Position numbers and translations under genes: made by a program
Source: Spirochaetota bacterium
GTDB lineage: Bacteria; Spirochaetota; UBA4802; UBA5550
DNA: 64,000 nucleotides
Direction of reading: 5' to 3'
Assembly: GCA_025457915.1 (NCBI GenBank)
Contig: JALOTL010000011.1
Coordinates: forward strand, 1 to 64,000
In this document: piece after piece, positions 63,237-64,000 of the stretch
Layout of the letters: every line of letters starts with the position of its first letter
Numbering within the stretch: position 1 is the stretch's first letter
The notes under the pieces: model-generated
The model's input: the letters and a program-made list of their open reading frames with translations, nothing else
Database searches by the model: none
Told to the model about the DNA's origin: nothing

Positions 63237-64000
63237 TCAGGATTTGTAGTCGATAAGTTCGTATATTTTAACCGGCAGTTCCTTCCCCTTCACCCTTATC
63301 AGATCCAGCTCTCTCACTACGAACCGGTCCCTGACCTGTTCATAGGTGTACTCGCTTATGATTATATTTGTCCTGTATATCTTGTTGGTGCCCTCGAGCC
63401 TTGCCCCGAGGTTAACGTTGTCCCCCATCAGGGTATAATCCATCCTCGAGGATGATCCCATGTTGCCGACTACCATGTCGCCCGAGTTCAGGCCGATGCC
63501 TATATTCAGCGAGGGCTTCCCGATCTTGATCCATTCATCGTTAAGCCTTCTCAGTTCTTTCATCATTTCAAGCGCGGCGGAGCATGCCAGGGCGGCATGG
63601 TCGTCCTGCGGGATGGGCGCGCCCCAGAAGGCCATGATCTCATCGCCAACGTACTTGTCGAGGGTCCCGTTGTATTTTATGACTATGTCTGTCATGGACT
63701 GGAGATATTCATTAAGGTGTTCAACGAGCTTTTCAGGGGTGAGCTTTTCAGAGATCGATGTGAAGCCCCTTATGTCTGAAAAAAGCACGGTCAGAATTTT
63801 TTTATCTCCGCCGAGCTTCAGTTTGTCCGGGTGCTTGAGCAGGTCGTCCACGACCGATTTTGAAACGAATTTCGAGAAGGTCTGCCGAATGTATTTTTTT
63901 TCCTGCTGTTCGGTGAGAACCCGGTAAGTGACCATCAGCGTGAAGGATGCGCCGATCATGATTGTCGGCGTGGCGAAGGCCGTGATTACGCTTGCAAAAT
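63237..64000 (-). CDS. Class III adenylate/guanylate cyclase, CHASE2-type (5' part beyond window)
   Basis: The frame remains open to the window edge, so the N terminus is missing; the edge residues are hydrophobic and look like the last helices of a CHASE2 sensor. The cyclase domain has 'TVLFSDIRGFTSISEKL' (metal Asp), 'DKYVGDEIMAFWGAP' (second Asp) and 'MGDNVNLGARLEG' (transition-state Asn/Arg region). Family members make cAMP. The Lys/Asp that set ATP versus GTP are not judged here. Its product could be the ligand of the cNMP-GGDEF proteins at the other end of the window (inference). Confidence 0.92.
   Translation of the reverse strand, partial: FASVITAFATPTIMIGASFTLMVTYRVLTEQQEKKYIRQTFSKFVSKSVVDDLLKHPDKLKLGGDKKILTVLFSDIRGFTSISEKLTPEKLVEHLNEYLQSMTDIVIKYNGTLDKYVGDEIMAFWGAPIPQDDHAALACSAALEMMKELRRLNDEWIKIGKPSLNIGIGLNSGDMVVGNMGSSSRMDYTLMGDNVNLGARLEGTNKIYRTNIIISEYTYEQVRDRFVVRELDLIRVKGKELPVKIYELIDYKS

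Noticed and set aside
1-64000. tRNA, rRNA, CRISPR, insertion sequences, phage genes
   Set aside because: Gaps between genes were read for T-loop-like and repeat patterns; none was found, and no transposase or integrase motif was seen.

Overview
The window is about 48% G+C, densely coded, and comes from a diderm bacterium: it carries a complete inner-to-outer-membrane type II secretion operon, several lipoproteins and an AsmA-like protein. The gene content suggests an anaerobe or microaerophile that meets oxygen now and then (rubrerythrin, superoxide reductase, ferritin, rubredoxin, flavodiiron protein, cytochrome bd) and that can insert selenocysteine. The lineage cannot be fixed from sequence alone. 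The gspC-to-gspN order, the cyclic-nucleotide/GGDEF proteins, the CHASE2-type cyclase and the lipoprotein set would fit an uncultivated spirochaete or a deltaproteobacterium-like lineage; this is a weak inference. No rRNA, tRNA, CRISPR array, insertion sequence or prophage was seen.

Layout. 1-4860 (+): end of a GH15-like glycosidase, two tandem cNMP-binding/GGDEF proteins (the first with key residues lost), a DHH/DHHA1 phosphoesterase and a THUMP-type RNA methyltransferase. 4.9-7.7 kb: serine acetyltransferase, a CoA-disulfide-reductase-like flavoprotein (-), and a HesB/IscA-like selenoprotein read through an in-frame TGA at 7443-7445. 7.7-11.7 kb (-): a six-gene oxygen-defence operon rubredoxin-cydA-cydB-desulfoferrodoxin-ferritin-rubrerythrin, with a promoter/operator candidate in front and a bidirectional terminator behind. 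12-18 kb: flavodiiron protein, pentaheme lipoprotein, PrxQ peroxiredoxin, Ogg2-type glycosylase, a diiron ferritin-like protein and PepA. 18.2-24.3 kb (-): LigD-phosphoesterase-like protein, RNase R, a coiled-coil protein and an acyl-CoA group (enoyl-CoA hydratase, nitronate-monooxygenase family, acyl-CoA dehydrogenase). 24.6-29.5 kb (+): lipoprotein, NAD(P)HX repair enzyme, LysM/M23 peptidase, TPR protein. 29.7-35 kb: membrane protein plus ParB-domain protein, an RNA uracil methyltransferase, a two-gene lipoprotein operon and a putative glycosidase. 35.3-41.3 kb (+): dnaG, rpoD and a GpsA protein fused to a degenerate PlsB-like domain. 41.3-47.8 kb: LOG-family protein, unknown protein, folC, aroE, a DAG-kinase-family protein and an IspH-UbiA fusion. 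47.8-60.4 kb (-): the twelve-gene gspC-N operon. 60.4-64 kb: small unknown protein, AsmA-like protein and the 3' part of a class III adenylate cyclase that runs off the window.

How the genes fit together. Rubredoxin can pass electrons to rubrerythrin, desulfoferrodoxin and the flavodiiron protein, while cytochrome bd removes O2 at the membrane and ferritin holds iron, so 7.7-13.1 kb reads as one O2/ROS detoxification block. The nucleotide-signalling genes at the two ends (cNMP-GGDEF pair, adenylate cyclase) suggest cross-talk between cyclic nucleotides and c-di-GMP.

Most notable: the selenoprotein with its SECIS-like hairpin; the degenerate/intact cNMP-GGDEF pair; two unusual fusions (GpsA with a pseudo-GPAT, IspH with UbiA); pseudopilins with very long leaders; and a possible 43-residue small protein coupled to a lipoprotein gene.
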